Source: Bacilli bacterium
Lineage (GTDB): Bacteria; Bacillota_I; Bacilli_A; RF39; UBA660
Direction: 5' to 3'
NCBI GenBank assembly: GCA_016302505.1
Contig: JAEDNL010000018.1
Coordinates: forward strand, 1-23,545
Length of the DNA stretch: 23,545 bases
How positions within the stretch are numbered: the first letter of the stretch is position 1; each line of letters opens with the position of its first letter. Below the pieces are notes generated by a model. That model did no database searches. It saw only the letters and a list, made by a program, of their open reading frames with translations, and had not been told where the DNA came from. Shown here in pieces: positions 1 to 7,746 of this stretch. The position numbers were made by a program, and so were the translations under genes.

Positions 1-543
1 CCAGCCATGTTTTTGAGTTTTAACTCTATAATAAACATTAACTTCATTTGAAACAGGTTTATCTTCTAATTTAGCCTTTATCATATTTAAGAACCTATCC
101 CAGCCCATATCTAATGTTCTATGTGGACAATATTTATGATTTCCATAATCTTGATGTTTTGTTACTCTATCAATTCCCCAACCATATCTTTTTAATATAT
201 CAACGATTAAGTCAACTGCATTTTGTTCGGCTTTGATAAATCTTTCTCCTCCTGATAGTGAATAACATATTTCAATGGCTATTCCTTCTCTATTTCCTTT
301 GCCATTACTATCAGATGCATGCCAGCCATTTCTATTTTCTTCTATTCCTTGTACTATTTCTTTGTCATCAACAGCATAGTGAAAAGATGTTTCATAGTCA
401 TTATTTGTCATATATGCTATTTCATTTCTAGCAGTAGCATCGTTAGCGGTGTTATGTACTACTATTCTTGTTGGTGTCATTTCATAAGGACATTTTATTC
501 CCCATTTATTCTCTGGTACTATTCTTTTTATTATATTTACCAT
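1..543 (-). CDS. Endolysin, N-acetylmuramoyl-L-alanine amidase (partial, C-terminus beyond window)
   Basis: This lysis enzyme cuts the amide bond between MurNAc and the stem peptide of peptidoglycan. The 181 visible residues hold an Amidase_2-type zinc domain (about 1-155). H30 in VVHNTAND, H130 in KHQDY and C139 in KYCPHR sit where the three zinc ligands of the family lie, and E86 in NREGIAIE lies in the active-site region. After a linker the stretch VNVYYRVKTQKHGW begins what looks like a C-terminal wall-binding domain, cut by the window edge. The ATG at 543 is preceded by GGAGAG with 8-9 nt spacing. The gene lies 5 nt after the holin, the usual lysis-cassette order. There is no signal peptide, consistent with holin-dependent release. 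Family assignment is from motif recognition; the exact binding-domain type is unknown. Confidence 0.92.
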   Translation of the reverse strand, partial: MVNIIKRIVPENKWGIKCPYEMTPTRIVVHNTANDATARNEIAYMTNNDYETSFHYAVDDKEIVQGIEENRNGWHASDSNGKGNREGIAIEICYSLSGGERFIKAEQNAVDLIVDILKRYGWGIDRVTKHQDYGNHKYCPHRTLDMGWDRFLNMIKAKLEDKPVSNEVNVYYRVKTQKHGW

Positions 544-548
544 ATTAT

Positions 549-800
549 CTACTCTCCTTTTATTAATTTTTCTAAATTATGGAATATGTCATACGCTCCG
601 CCGGCAAGCAAACCTGATAAAGCAATTGCTACTTTGAAATCTTTAGTAACAATCCACTCTATTAAAGCAACTATCAATCCAACTGCAATATTCTGCATAG
701 GTATTAATTTATTATTTAATTTAGTATGCTTCTTTGATATCACACCCAATACCCAAGTTACTATGATAGTTACTAAACTTATTAATGTGCTTAATTCCAT
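549..800 (-). CDS. Phage holin
   Basis: This 83-residue membrane protein has about three hydrophobic segments (roughly residues 5-20, 38-51 and 58-70) separated by short charged stretches, with a charged C-terminal tail (HNLEKLIKGE). Size, hydrophobicity and position directly before the amidase gene fit a holin that permeabilises the inner membrane for endolysin release. The ATG at 800 follows a strong AAGGAGGTG site. I cannot assign it to a specific holin superfamily from sequence alone. Confidence 0.8.
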   Translation of the reverse strand: MELSTLISLVTIIVTWVLGVISKKHTKLNNKLIPMQNIAVGLIVALIEWIVTKDFKVAIALSGLLAGGAYDIFHNLEKLIKGE

Positions 801-819
801 TTATTTCACCTCCTTATTT

Positions 820-1017
820 TTATATATCTTCTTCAACATATAATTCATTTAACTTACTATCTTCAAAATTATCTGCTAGAAATATTACAGATGTATAGTA
901 TGGTTTATGTTCTTCTTCTGTTTCAGTAGCAGGTACATATACATCGTTTATATCTCTTATTTGCTTATTTTCATCTGCTATTAATATTTTCTTTTCACCG
1001 TATTTTCTAATTTCCAT
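820..1017 (-). CDS. Conserved hypothetical phage protein, pre-holin
   Basis: A 65-residue acidic soluble protein starting MEIRKYGEKKILIAD. An upstream in-frame ATG at 1044 exists, but the site GGAGG lies 7-8 nt before the ATG at 1017, so that start is preferred. There is no membrane segment or signal peptide. It sits between the DUF285 tail-tip gene and the holin, a slot where Bacillota phages often carry a small protein of unknown role. I do not recognise a function; the position suggests either a last baseplate accessory or a lysis-associated protein. Confidence 0.7.
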   Translation of the reverse strand: MEIRKYGEKKILIADENKQIRDINDVYVPATETEEEHKPYYTSVIFLADNFEDSKLNELYVEEDI

Positions 1018-1028
1018 AATTACACCTC

Positions 1029-2612
1029 CTAACTTACTGTCCATCCTTTTGCTTGAGCATTAGATAATGCTTGTTGCCCTGCTGTACTCGTGAGTTTAGC
1101 CAAATTTGTTGCTCCTAATACCACTTGCTGTGTTTTACATCCTTTTGTTGCTATGTCGTATAGATTAGTTAATACATTTATAAGTGATTGTTCTGTTAAT
1201 TTTGTACTCCTTGATAAATCTAATTGGTAACTTGAGTAATTAGCCGATTTTGATATATCATATGCTTGTCCTAGATTTTCTAAACCACCTAAATTACTCA
1301 ATGAACTACAACCGTAAAAGGTATAACTCATATTAGTAACTTTACCTGTGTTCAATTGTGGTATGGTTTTTAATGAACTACAACTATTAAACATACTACC
1401 CATATTAATGGCTTCACTTGTGTCTAATTGCGGTATCGTTGTTAATGAACTACAATTCTGAAACATACCATATGTACTATTAATTTTGCTAGTATCCAAT
1501 TGTGGTATCGTTGTTAATGAGCGACAACCATTAAACGTATTCGCCATATTAGTAACTTTACTAGTATCCAATTGTGGTATTGCTTTTAACGAGCGACAAT
1601 TACGAAACGTGCTATCCATAGTAGTAACATTACTTGTGTTTAATTGTGGTATGGTTTTTAATGAACTACAATCATAAAACGTATTATTCATACTAGTAAC
1701 ATTACTTGTGTTTAATTGTGGTATTGCTTTTAATGAGTAACAACTATTAAACATACTACCCATATTAGTAACTTTACTAGTATCTAATTGTGGTATCGTT
1801 GTTAATGAACCACAACCATTAAACGTATTCGCCATATTAGTAACTTTACTAGTATCCAATTGTGGTATCGTTGTTAATGAGTAACAACTCTGAAACATAC
1901 TAATCATATCAGTAGCTCCACTTGTGTTTAATTGTGGTATCGTTGTTAATGAGTAACAACTCTGAAACATACTATATGTACTATTAATTTTGCTAGTATC
2001 TAATTGTGGTATTGCTAGTAGTTTATAATAACTCCCAAAACTTTTTTTAGTGCTATTTTTTGGTATAAATCTTGTGTTTGTACTATCATCACCTGCAAGT
2101 TCTGTTTGAGTTAATTTAAAATATTCATCTTCACTTTCGTTCCATTGAACTCCGTTTTGTTGATAATATTCTATTTCTTCATCAGTCCAGCCTATTTGTT
2201 TTAATCCTTGTCTATCGTAATGACCTGTGAATAATGATTTTATACCAACGGTTACTTCACTATAACCATCTAATTCATCATCAGATGCTTTATATACTCC
2301 ATTTTCAGTAATGTTTTTGGTACCTAACTTTAACACCGGTATATTTACATTAGCGGTTTCTTTTTCTCTTACATTATAAATACCATTTTTAGTAATTTCT
2401 ATATTTCCAGTAGGTATTATGTATTCATCAGGTATTTTATCTACTGTTACTTTAGATAAACCATCATAATTTTTATCTGGTACTATTTCTTGTTGCTCTT
2501 TTGTAGGAATGACTTCTTTTTCTTGTAAGTTTGCTAGAACTATTGGTGGAAATGAAAAGTTAGTTTTCAATTTTAACAAAATCGGTTTTTTTATTAATTT
2601 TAACCTAAACAT
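1029..2612 (-). CDS. Tail-tip / adhesin protein with DUF285 (BspA-like) repeats
   Basis: A 527-residue protein. Residues about 1-190 contain short baseplate-type beta modules (GNIEITKNGIYNV and ITENGVYKASDDELDGYSEV recur). Residues about 197-436 hold ten 24-residue repeats of the pattern SLTTIPQLDTSKVTNMxxxFxxC, which is the DUF285 or BspA-like leucine-rich-type repeat seen in Mycoplasma and gut Bacillota surface proteins. The C-terminus (about 437-527) is a non-repeat cap ending in NAQAKGWTVS. The ATG at 2612 follows AAAGGAGG. It overlaps the preceding gene by 8 nt. The position after the tail fibre and before the holin suggests a structural tail-tip protein that contacts the host surface. 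The host-binding role is inferred; the repeat family is recognised from the pattern. Confidence 0.8.
   Translation of the reverse strand: MFRLKLIKKPILLKLKTNFSFPPIVLANLQEKEVIPTKEQQEIVPDKNYDGLSKVTVDKIPDEYIIPTGNIEITKNGIYNVREKETANVNIPVLKLGTKNITENGVYKASDDELDGYSEVTVGIKSLFTGHYDRQGLKQIGWTDEEIEYYQQNGVQWNESEDEYFKLTQTELAGDDSTNTRFIPKNSTKKSFGSYYKLLAIPQLDTSKINSTYSMFQSCYSLTTIPQLNTSGATDMISMFQSCYSLTTIPQLDTSKVTNMANTFNGCGSLTTIPQLDTSKVTNMGSMFNSCYSLKAIPQLNTSNVTSMNNTFYDCSSLKTIPQLNTSNVTTMDSTFRNCRSLKAIPQLDTSKVTNMANTFNGCRSLTTIPQLDTSKINSTYGMFQNCSSLTTIPQLDTSEAINMGSMFNSCSSLKTIPQLNTGKVTNMSYTFYGCSSLSNLGGLENLGQAYDISKSANYSSYQLDLSRSTKLTEQSLINVLTNLYDIATKGCKTQQVVLGATNLAKLTSTAGQQALSNAQAKGWTVS
1303..2022 (-). repeat. Ten tandem 72-bp coding repeats (DUF285 units)
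   Basis: The stretch encodes ten 24-residue units with a near-constant core (IPQL-D/N-TS) and a variable second half ending in Cys. At DNA level several adjacent units are nearly identical (for example those around 1790-1960), so slipped-strand or recombinational gain and loss of units is plausible. No reverse transcriptase, template repeat or other DGR component is present in the window. Confidence 0.85.
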
Positions 2613-2925
2613 CTAAAGGTTCCTCCTTTAAACTATCATACCAATATTCATCAATTATGTATGTTCCGCCAATAGTTTTTTTATCTCCTTTAAATAATAT
2701 TCTAGCATCCATCTTTACTTTGCTATCAAAATTAAAAGTTTCTTCTTCTGTCAGCCATACTTTAAATACACCATTTTCATATGTTACTTCTTTGCCAGTT
2801 CCATCATATGTTTTTGTTAAATTACCAATATTAAACTGCACTTTTAATACTGCTTTAATATCTAATTTATTGTTTTCATTATCAACTATTTCAAATTCTA
2901 AATAAAATTGATTTCCTTGTTTCAT
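2605..2925 (-). CDS. Baseplate/tail accessory protein, Ig-like beta fold (inferred)
   Basis: A 106-residue beta-rich protein starting MKQGNQFYLEFEIVDNENN. Its pattern (lead-in, then VQFNIGNLTKTYDG, then VWLTEEETFNFDSKVKMDARILF) recurs in tail modules of Bacillota phages as a small protein next to receptor-binding proteins, resembling the N-terminal module of BppU-like baseplate proteins. The start is 1 nt downstream of the stop of the preceding gene and uses the AGGAG site inside it. It overlaps the DUF285 gene by 8 nt, suggesting translational coupling and joint assembly. The fold and role are inferred. Confidence 0.62.
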   Translation of the reverse strand: MKQGNQFYLEFEIVDNENNKLDIKAVLKVQFNIGNLTKTYDGTGKEVTYENGVFKVWLTEEETFNFDSKVKMDARILFKGDKKTIGGTYIIDEYWYDSLKEEPLDV

Positions 2926-2926
2926 A

Positions 2927-3133
2927 TTAACTCCTCTCTTTCAATTCTTTAATCTCTTCTTTTATATATTTAATATCATCTTCTAAATGATAAGTTCTTT
3001 CTACTACATTATTATGTTTCTCTACTTTTTTTTCAAGTTGATTAATTCTATACTTGATTAAATTCATTCCAGCAAAAGAACCTATACAGGTGCCTAGAAA
3101 AGATATCAGTGCTACTACTATTGTATCGTTCAT
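2927..3133 (-). CDS. Small membrane-anchored coiled-coil protein (XhlA/holin-accessory-like)
   Basis: 68 residues with one N-terminal hydrophobic segment (about 4-25, VVALISFLGTCIGSFAGM) followed by a charged heptad-rich helix (INQLEKKVEKHNNVVERTYHLEDDIKYIKEEIKELKERS). This architecture, including the HNNVVERTYHLE stretch, is common in Bacillota phage lysis/tail regions and is usually annotated as a hemolysin XhlA-like or holin-related protein. In classical XhlA the membrane segment is at the other end, so the equivalence is uncertain. The ATG at 3133 follows AAAGGAGG. Confidence 0.7.
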   Translation of the reverse strand: MNDTIVVALISFLGTCIGSFAGMNLIKYRINQLEKKVEKHNNVVERTYHLEDDIKYIKEEIKELKERS

Positions 3134-3159
3134 ATTTCCTCCTTTTTATTTTACAATTA

Positions 3160-3268
3160 TATGTCAACTACTCCCCTACCCTACTATATTAAGCCTTATT
3201 TTTTAGGGGTTTTGGCTATTTGATGTTTATTTGACATTACCTTTTTAATAGGGTAGGTGATTGACATA
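3160..3268. repeat. Nested inverted repeats filling the intergenic region
   Basis: The 142-bp gap between the tail fibre gene and the small membrane protein is bounded by two perfect inverted-repeat pairs: TATGTCAA (3160-3167) with TTGACATA (3261-3268), and CCTACCCTA (3175-3183) with TAGGGTAGG (3249-3257). A third ATGTCAA-type copy lies at 3231-3237 on the same strand as one arm, and an AGCC/GGCT pair lies inside. As RNA this gives a 17-bp two-segment helix closing a ~65-nt loop. There is no U-run after the structure, so it does not look like an intrinsic terminator. Confidence 0.75.
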
Positions 3269-3275
3269 TTTTATA

Positions 3276-4217
3276 TTATTTCCATTTACCTATTGCTATT
3301 ATATCTAATACATAAGGTGTTTGGCTATCTCTTGAGGTTCCCCTACATAACCAACATTTACCTGCACTTGTTGTTGTAACTTCAAATACTGCTTCTATTA
3401 ATGCACCTGCACCTGAACTTGAATTATTTGTTACCGACACTCTTGGATTAGAAATAAATGTTTGTGGAAATTGTCCTAATATAACATCACCGCTTTCGTA
3501 TAATGCACCCCACGGAGAAGTAATAGGGGTTATTATGCTTGTTGTTTTAGTACATATCATTGTACCATCTGAATACTTAATCCAACTACCATTATCATTA
3601 CTACCACTTTCTACTATATAACCAGCCCAAGGTATATAAGGTGTTGGAATTGAACTTTCCTCTATTTGAAATTGTAATACCAGATTATTAAATGTTCTTA
3701 GTTCGCCAGCAAAGTATCCTATCCAATGCAACCTCGTTTCTTCTTCTAATGTAAAAGTATTAGAATAAACAGCATCATCTTGAACTCCACTTAAAATTTT
3801 TTGAGCCCATACTAGAGTTCCATTGTAAATAGAACCTCCATCACTTTTTCTTAAACGAAATTCAATATCACCACCTGATAAAGAACCACTAACTTTTTTT
3901 ATAGTTGCTGTATATGTCCCTTTTTTTAAAATTATACCTTCTTCATCTTTATTTGCTTTTGGACTATCTAAAAATATGTTTGTTACAATACTTGAACTTC
4001 CATTTATTAAAATTTGATTATTTGTTTTGTTAATATTTATCTCAGCATCAGCACTTGTTTTTGCATTTCCAACATTAAATAAATTTTTGAATATATTACT
4101 TTCTACTATGCCATTTACCGAATTTTTTATTTCATTCATATCGCCAGCAGTTACCTTATTTACATTTGCAACGTCTGTATTTTCATGTAATGCTACCTTA
4201 TCTTCATAAGTTATCAT
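3276..4217 (-). CDS. Tail fibre / receptor-binding protein
   Basis: 313 residues. The N-terminal ~50 residues (MITYEDKVALHENTDVANVNKVTAGDMNEI) form an attachment segment typical of Bacillota phage tail fibres. The centre (about 50-205) looks like a jelly-roll carbohydrate-binding-type beta domain ending in IPWAGY. The C-terminal ~105 residues carry the tip-domain pattern NGSWIKYSDGTMICTKT up to a terminal IGKWK. Such C-terminal heads occur on many tail fibres and mediate receptor contact. The ATG at 4217 follows AAGGAGG and overlaps the stop of a 25-codon upstream ORF. Its receptor is unknown. Confidence 0.78.
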   Translation of the reverse strand: MITYEDKVALHENTDVANVNKVTAGDMNEIKNSVNGIVESNIFKNLFNVGNAKTSADAEININKTNNQILINGSSSIVTNIFLDSPKANKDEEGIILKKGTYTATIKKVSGSLSGGDIEFRLRKSDGGSIYNGTLVWAQKILSGVQDDAVYSNTFTLEEETRLHWIGYFAGELRTFNNLVLQFQIEESSIPTPYIPWAGYIVESGSNDNGSWIKYSDGTMICTKTTSIITPITSPWGALYESGDVILGQFPQTFISNPRVSVTNNSSSGAGALIEAVFEVTTTSAGKCWLCRGTSRDSQTPYVLDIIAIGKWK

Positions 4218-4291
4218 AAGTTACCTCCTTGAGAGATATTATTTAAATAATAACCACCTTTTTTTATTAACTTATTGTTTATTTTTTTCAT
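4214..4291 (-). CDS. 25-residue micro-ORF coupled to the tail fibre gene
   Basis: An ATG at 4291 with the strong site AAAGGAGGAG opens a 25-codon frame (MKKINNKLIKKGGYYLNN then ISQGGNL) whose TGA overlaps the ATG of the tail fibre gene. It is basic and glycine-containing with no recognisable domain. It could be a real micropeptide or a leader ORF for translational coupling of the fibre gene. The evidence is the ribosome site and the precise stop-start overlap only. Confidence 0.5.
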   Translation of the reverse strand: MKKINNKLIKKGGYYLNNISQGGNL

Positions 4292-4304
4292 TTTATCTCC
4301 TCCT

Positions 4305-6245
4305 TTATACTATCTCTACCATTTGAGTAATATTGTAGAATTTTCCTACTTCAAATGTTGAAGTTATAGTCTGATAAATTGTAGTTTCATCATTACTTAT
4401 AATTTGTATGTTGCTTATTGCTTTAGATACATATATATCAAAATCATACATATAACTTGTATCACTAATTTTATCAATTTGATTTTCTTTTAATTGAATT
4501 ATAGAATTAGTGTTATCGGTATAATTGATTTTTATTTTTAATGCTTTTGCATTATCATAATCAGTTGTTTCTGATATACTATTATTTAGTCTGCTTGCTC
4601 CTGCTGGGTTAAGTATAGGGTTAGCATCATCATTGTCATTTCTTATTTGCAAAGTATTTATAAAATTTATATTTAATGTTTCATATATGTTCTTTGTTAT
4701 TGTCTGACTATTACTTATTAATGTTGAATTAGTTTCACTTAACAAATTCTCTTTTGCTATAATTTTATCATTTAAATAGTTATTTAGCACTTCTATAGTA
4801 CTTTGTGTTGTTCTTCCTGTTATTGTTTTATTATATAAGTTTCTTGCAAATATAGGTTTATTTTGATTATCATACAAAATACCTTGATTAGGCACCATAC
4901 TATTTATGTTTGTATAAGATTTGCCATTATAATTATCATTATTATAAATTAAATATGTTTCATTTAGATAATTATTTTCAACATTATTGTTATAATTACT
5001 ATTTATTAAAATATTAAATAAATTATAATTTTTTAATATATATGTATTTGTCCTAAAGAAATCTTCTTTAGAAGATGCTTCTTTTGTATTCTTTTTTATT
5101 GATTGAATTTCATAATAAACATTTTCATCTTTTATAACTCCTAAATAAGTTGTTACATCTGGATTAGTTATATCATTTACTATATTCTTTGTTACAAATA
5201 GAGTATTTCCTATATTTTGAATATAAAATCCACCTTTTATAAATGTTCCTTGACTATCATCATACCAATTTAATGTATCTATTTCTATTAAATTATCTTT
5301 ATTAGTAGTTTTTAGAAGATATAAAAAACTTTTTTTATTTGTATTATCTTGAACAGTTAAATATTTGTTATCTTCATCTAAATATACAACTTGTGAACCA
5401 TTAAAACTAACATTATATCCCAAATTAATTCTAGTTTTTAAAGAAATAGTTCCATTTGGCGACAATTCATATTCTGAATATGTATTTGGATTAGTTGCTA
5501 GAAAATCAAAACCATAGCAATAGAAATAAAAATCTTCATTTATTTTTTTGATACTAGTTGCAAATAATGTTCGGTCAAAACCTGTATTCTCATCTGTCGT
5601 ATAAATATTCCATTCATTCTCACTTCCAACATTTATTGTAAATTTTACTATTGATGTTTTTAAATTATTATCGGTAGGATAACCAACTATAAAATAAGTA
5701 CTTCCCTCACTCTTTGTTATTCGATATTCTGTTGGATTTATAGAACTTATATGAAAATCTAAAGGACAAACATAACTTTTTTTAATTTTTACATAAAAAT
5801 CTCCATTTTTTAAATTACTAACAAAGATATTATTCAATAGCAACACTCTTACAGTGCTACCATCTTGACTTCCCTCACTACTTACCGCATATATTGAATT
5901 ATCTTCATCAATTCTCATTCCTACTATATTAAATAACTTTAAACCAGAATCAAATGTTGTTATAACTTGAAGTATTATTCCTTTTGATGACATTATAGCA
6001 ATATAAGGATTGTATACACTTGATGAATATCTTCCATAAATTAATATTAAATCGTTTGAATTGGAAGATAGATAATTATAAATTACCACTTCACTAACAT
6101 CTATATTTAATTTATCAGCAATTTGACTTTTAATATTATTATTAGTTACTTCCCATTCATTAAATTGAGGTTTATCATCACCAATACTTTTTTCAATTTT
6201 TCCACATAAATATGCTAATATATTCTTTTTAAAATCATCTGTCAT
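4305..6245 (-). CDS. Large baseplate / tail protein, beta-propeller-like
   Basis: 646 residues, among the longest genes here. A short helical start (DDFKKNILAYLCGKIEKSI) precedes a long region of regularly spaced beta strands (about 60-400) with repeated motifs of the type IYAVSS, YFIVGYP, FYFYCYGF and LFVTKNI, suggesting a beta-propeller-like or repeated-blade fold. The C-terminal third is Asn-rich (NYNNNVENNYLNE), followed by a helix around residues 495-535 and a terminal beta domain. The gene lies between the hub and the tail fibre, so it is probably an upper-baseplate or receptor-binding component. I do not recognise a named family. The ATG at 6245 follows AGGAGG. Confidence 0.62.
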   Translation of the reverse strand: MTDDFKKNILAYLCGKIEKSIGDDKPQFNEWEVTNNNIKSQIADKLNIDVSEVVIYNYLSSNSNDLILIYGRYSSSVYNPYIAIMSSKGIILQVITTFDSGLKLFNIVGMRIDEDNSIYAVSSEGSQDGSTVRVLLLNNIFVSNLKNGDFYVKIKKSYVCPLDFHISSINPTEYRITKSEGSTYFIVGYPTDNNLKTSIVKFTINVGSENEWNIYTTDENTGFDRTLFATSIKKINEDFYFYCYGFDFLATNPNTYSEYELSPNGTISLKTRINLGYNVSFNGSQVVYLDEDNKYLTVQDNTNKKSFLYLLKTTNKDNLIEIDTLNWYDDSQGTFIKGGFYIQNIGNTLFVTKNIVNDITNPDVTTYLGVIKDENVYYEIQSIKKNTKEASSKEDFFRTNTYILKNYNLFNILINSNYNNNVENNYLNETYLIYNNDNYNGKSYTNINSMVPNQGILYDNQNKPIFARNLYNKTITGRTTQSTIEVLNNYLNDKIIAKENLLSETNSTLISNSQTITKNIYETLNINFINTLQIRNDNDDANPILNPAGASRLNNSISETTDYDNAKALKIKINYTDNTNSIIQLKENQIDKISDTSYMYDFDIYVSKAISNIQIISNDETTIYQTITSTFEVGKFYNITQMVEIV

Positions 6246-6254
6246 ATTTACCTC

Positions 6255-7745
6255 CTAATTTATAAATGGTGCATTTAAAACACAATTTAAAGTATTGTTA
6301 CCATTTACACTTATCTCACTTACTGTTAAATTGTTGTAAATAATATTTGCCGAATTCTCTACATCTATATTTCTAGTTATAGTTTCTCCCTCTTGAATAT
6401 TGCCACTTGCTTTATTTCTTTGATTATCAAACCAATTTATTGCTCTTTCACTATTGAACGAACTTGATAATTCATAAGTATAGAATATCTTTTCTTGGTC
6501 TGTTGTATTTATTACCTTTATTTCTTTTCTTTTTACCATATAATCTTGTATTAAATCATCAATAGGGGCATTAAAATGTACTATTTGACCTATATTGTAA
6601 ATATCTTTATCATCAGTTACTACTTTTAAATTAACCTCTGCACTACCTTTGTATTTAATATAAGATTGTCCTACTTTATCAAGTTCTGCACTAGAAAGAA
6701 CATCGTTTCTATTCTCATATCTTGCTATTATTCCTTTTCTTCCTATTTGATTTGATACTCTGTCTACTTCATCATTATTATACACTATTTGTCTACCTTT
6801 TACAAGAGGCTGATATACTATTTGTATTTGAGTTCCAGCAGAATAATTTTCTTCGCTTTCTATTTGATTTTTGCCTGGTGCATAATAGAAATCTGCTTCT
6901 ATTCCTATTTCTTTATCCGATTTGGTAGCAAATGTCTTAGGTACACCATCAACACTTATGCTTCTTACATTACCTATATTAGAAGATGTTAAGAAATTAA
7001 CATCATATCCATTTGCTATTAATGTTTCGGTATAATCTATGCTAGCATATACTTCATCAGATTGCATTATTTGTTTGTTTCTATAATCTCTACTTCCATA
7101 ATTAAAAGAGATATCATTTATATTATTTTCTTCAAACCAAGTAACATTATATTCGATATTGTCTCCTCTTGGCATTAAAGTAGGGTCGTAAAAGTCAATA
7201 GCAACTTTATCTTCATCAACAAGTCTTGTAAACCATTTAGAACCTGTTATATCTGCTAAATATTGAAATACATCATAAGCCGTTTTATTTTGTGTTGAAT
7301 AAGCACCAATTATATCATCAGCACCAAATATATTGATATTTCCTAATACAAAGCCATAGTCTTTAATGGCATCTATTATCATCTCTATTGCTTCGGATAT
7401 AGTTTTATTACTTATAACAAAGTCTAAAGTCTCTCCCTCACTAAGTAAAGTTTTGAAATCTAATATTTGCAAACTGCAAAAGTGAGGATATCTAGGGTTA
7501 AGACTTATATTACCCGAATTCTTTACTACTCCACAAAAGACAAGTACATCATCTTTATATATTTTACATTTTGAATAATCTTTTGGATAATAAAACCTTG
7601 AAACATAATTTTTATCATTTTCCCAACTTTTTGGATAACAATTATTGAGAATGGTAGAGGAAGTAGCAAGCATTTCCTCTGTTATAGTAAAGTCTTTATT
7701 GCAAACTACTTCTTCATTGTTTATTAACATTTTTAATCTACTCAT
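6255..7745 (-). CDS. Baseplate hub / tail-associated protein (gp27-like)
   Basis: 496 residues. An in-frame ATG at 7793 lies inside the tape measure gene, but GGGAGGAG immediately precedes the ATG at 7745 (MSRLKMLINNEEV), so that start is chosen. The N-terminal ~110 residues (YKDDVLVFCGVVKN, then LQILDFKTLL) and the following domain (TAYDVFQYLADITGSKW) resemble the hub domains of phage tail proteins that close the tail tube and attach fibres. The position directly after the tape measure gene supports this. The C-terminus (ENSANIIYNNLTVSEISVNG) is beta-rich. No peptidase motif is evident. No separate distal tail protein gene precedes it, so it may carry the Dit role too. Confidence 0.72.
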   Translation of the reverse strand: MSRLKMLINNEEVVCNKDFTITEEMLATSSTILNNCYPKSWENDKNYVSRFYYPKDYSKCKIYKDDVLVFCGVVKNSGNISLNPRYPHFCSLQILDFKTLLSEGETLDFVISNKTISEAIEMIIDAIKDYGFVLGNINIFGADDIIGAYSTQNKTAYDVFQYLADITGSKWFTRLVDEDKVAIDFYDPTLMPRGDNIEYNVTWFEENNINDISFNYGSRDYRNKQIMQSDEVYASIDYTETLIANGYDVNFLTSSNIGNVRSISVDGVPKTFATKSDKEIGIEADFYYAPGKNQIESEENYSAGTQIQIVYQPLVKGRQIVYNNDEVDRVSNQIGRKGIIARYENRNDVLSSAELDKVGQSYIKYKGSAEVNLKVVTDDKDIYNIGQIVHFNAPIDDLIQDYMVKRKEIKVINTTDQEKIFYTYELSSSFNSERAINWFDNQRNKASGNIQEGETITRNIDVENSANIIYNNLTVSEISVNGNNTLNCVLNAPFIN

Positions 7746-7746
7746 G

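Noticed and set aside
319..843. Plus-strand 174-codon open frame
   Set aside because: It runs antisense to the endolysin and holin genes, lacks a good ribosome site, and its Phe/Ile/Ser/Tyr-rich product is what reverse reading of AT-rich coding DNA gives.
1303..2022. CRISPR array or DGR variable region
   Set aside because: The repeats are in-frame protein repeats without spacer structure, and there is no cas gene, reverse transcriptase or template repeat in the window.
3150..3166. Promoter from TTGACATATAAT in the 3.2-kb gap
   Set aside because: TTGACA directly abuts TATAAT with no spacer, and no -10 hexamer lies 16-18 nt further downstream.
6722..6992. Two overlapping plus-strand frames inside the hub gene
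   Set aside because: Antisense shadows of a well-supported gene, with no ribosome sites and low-complexity products.
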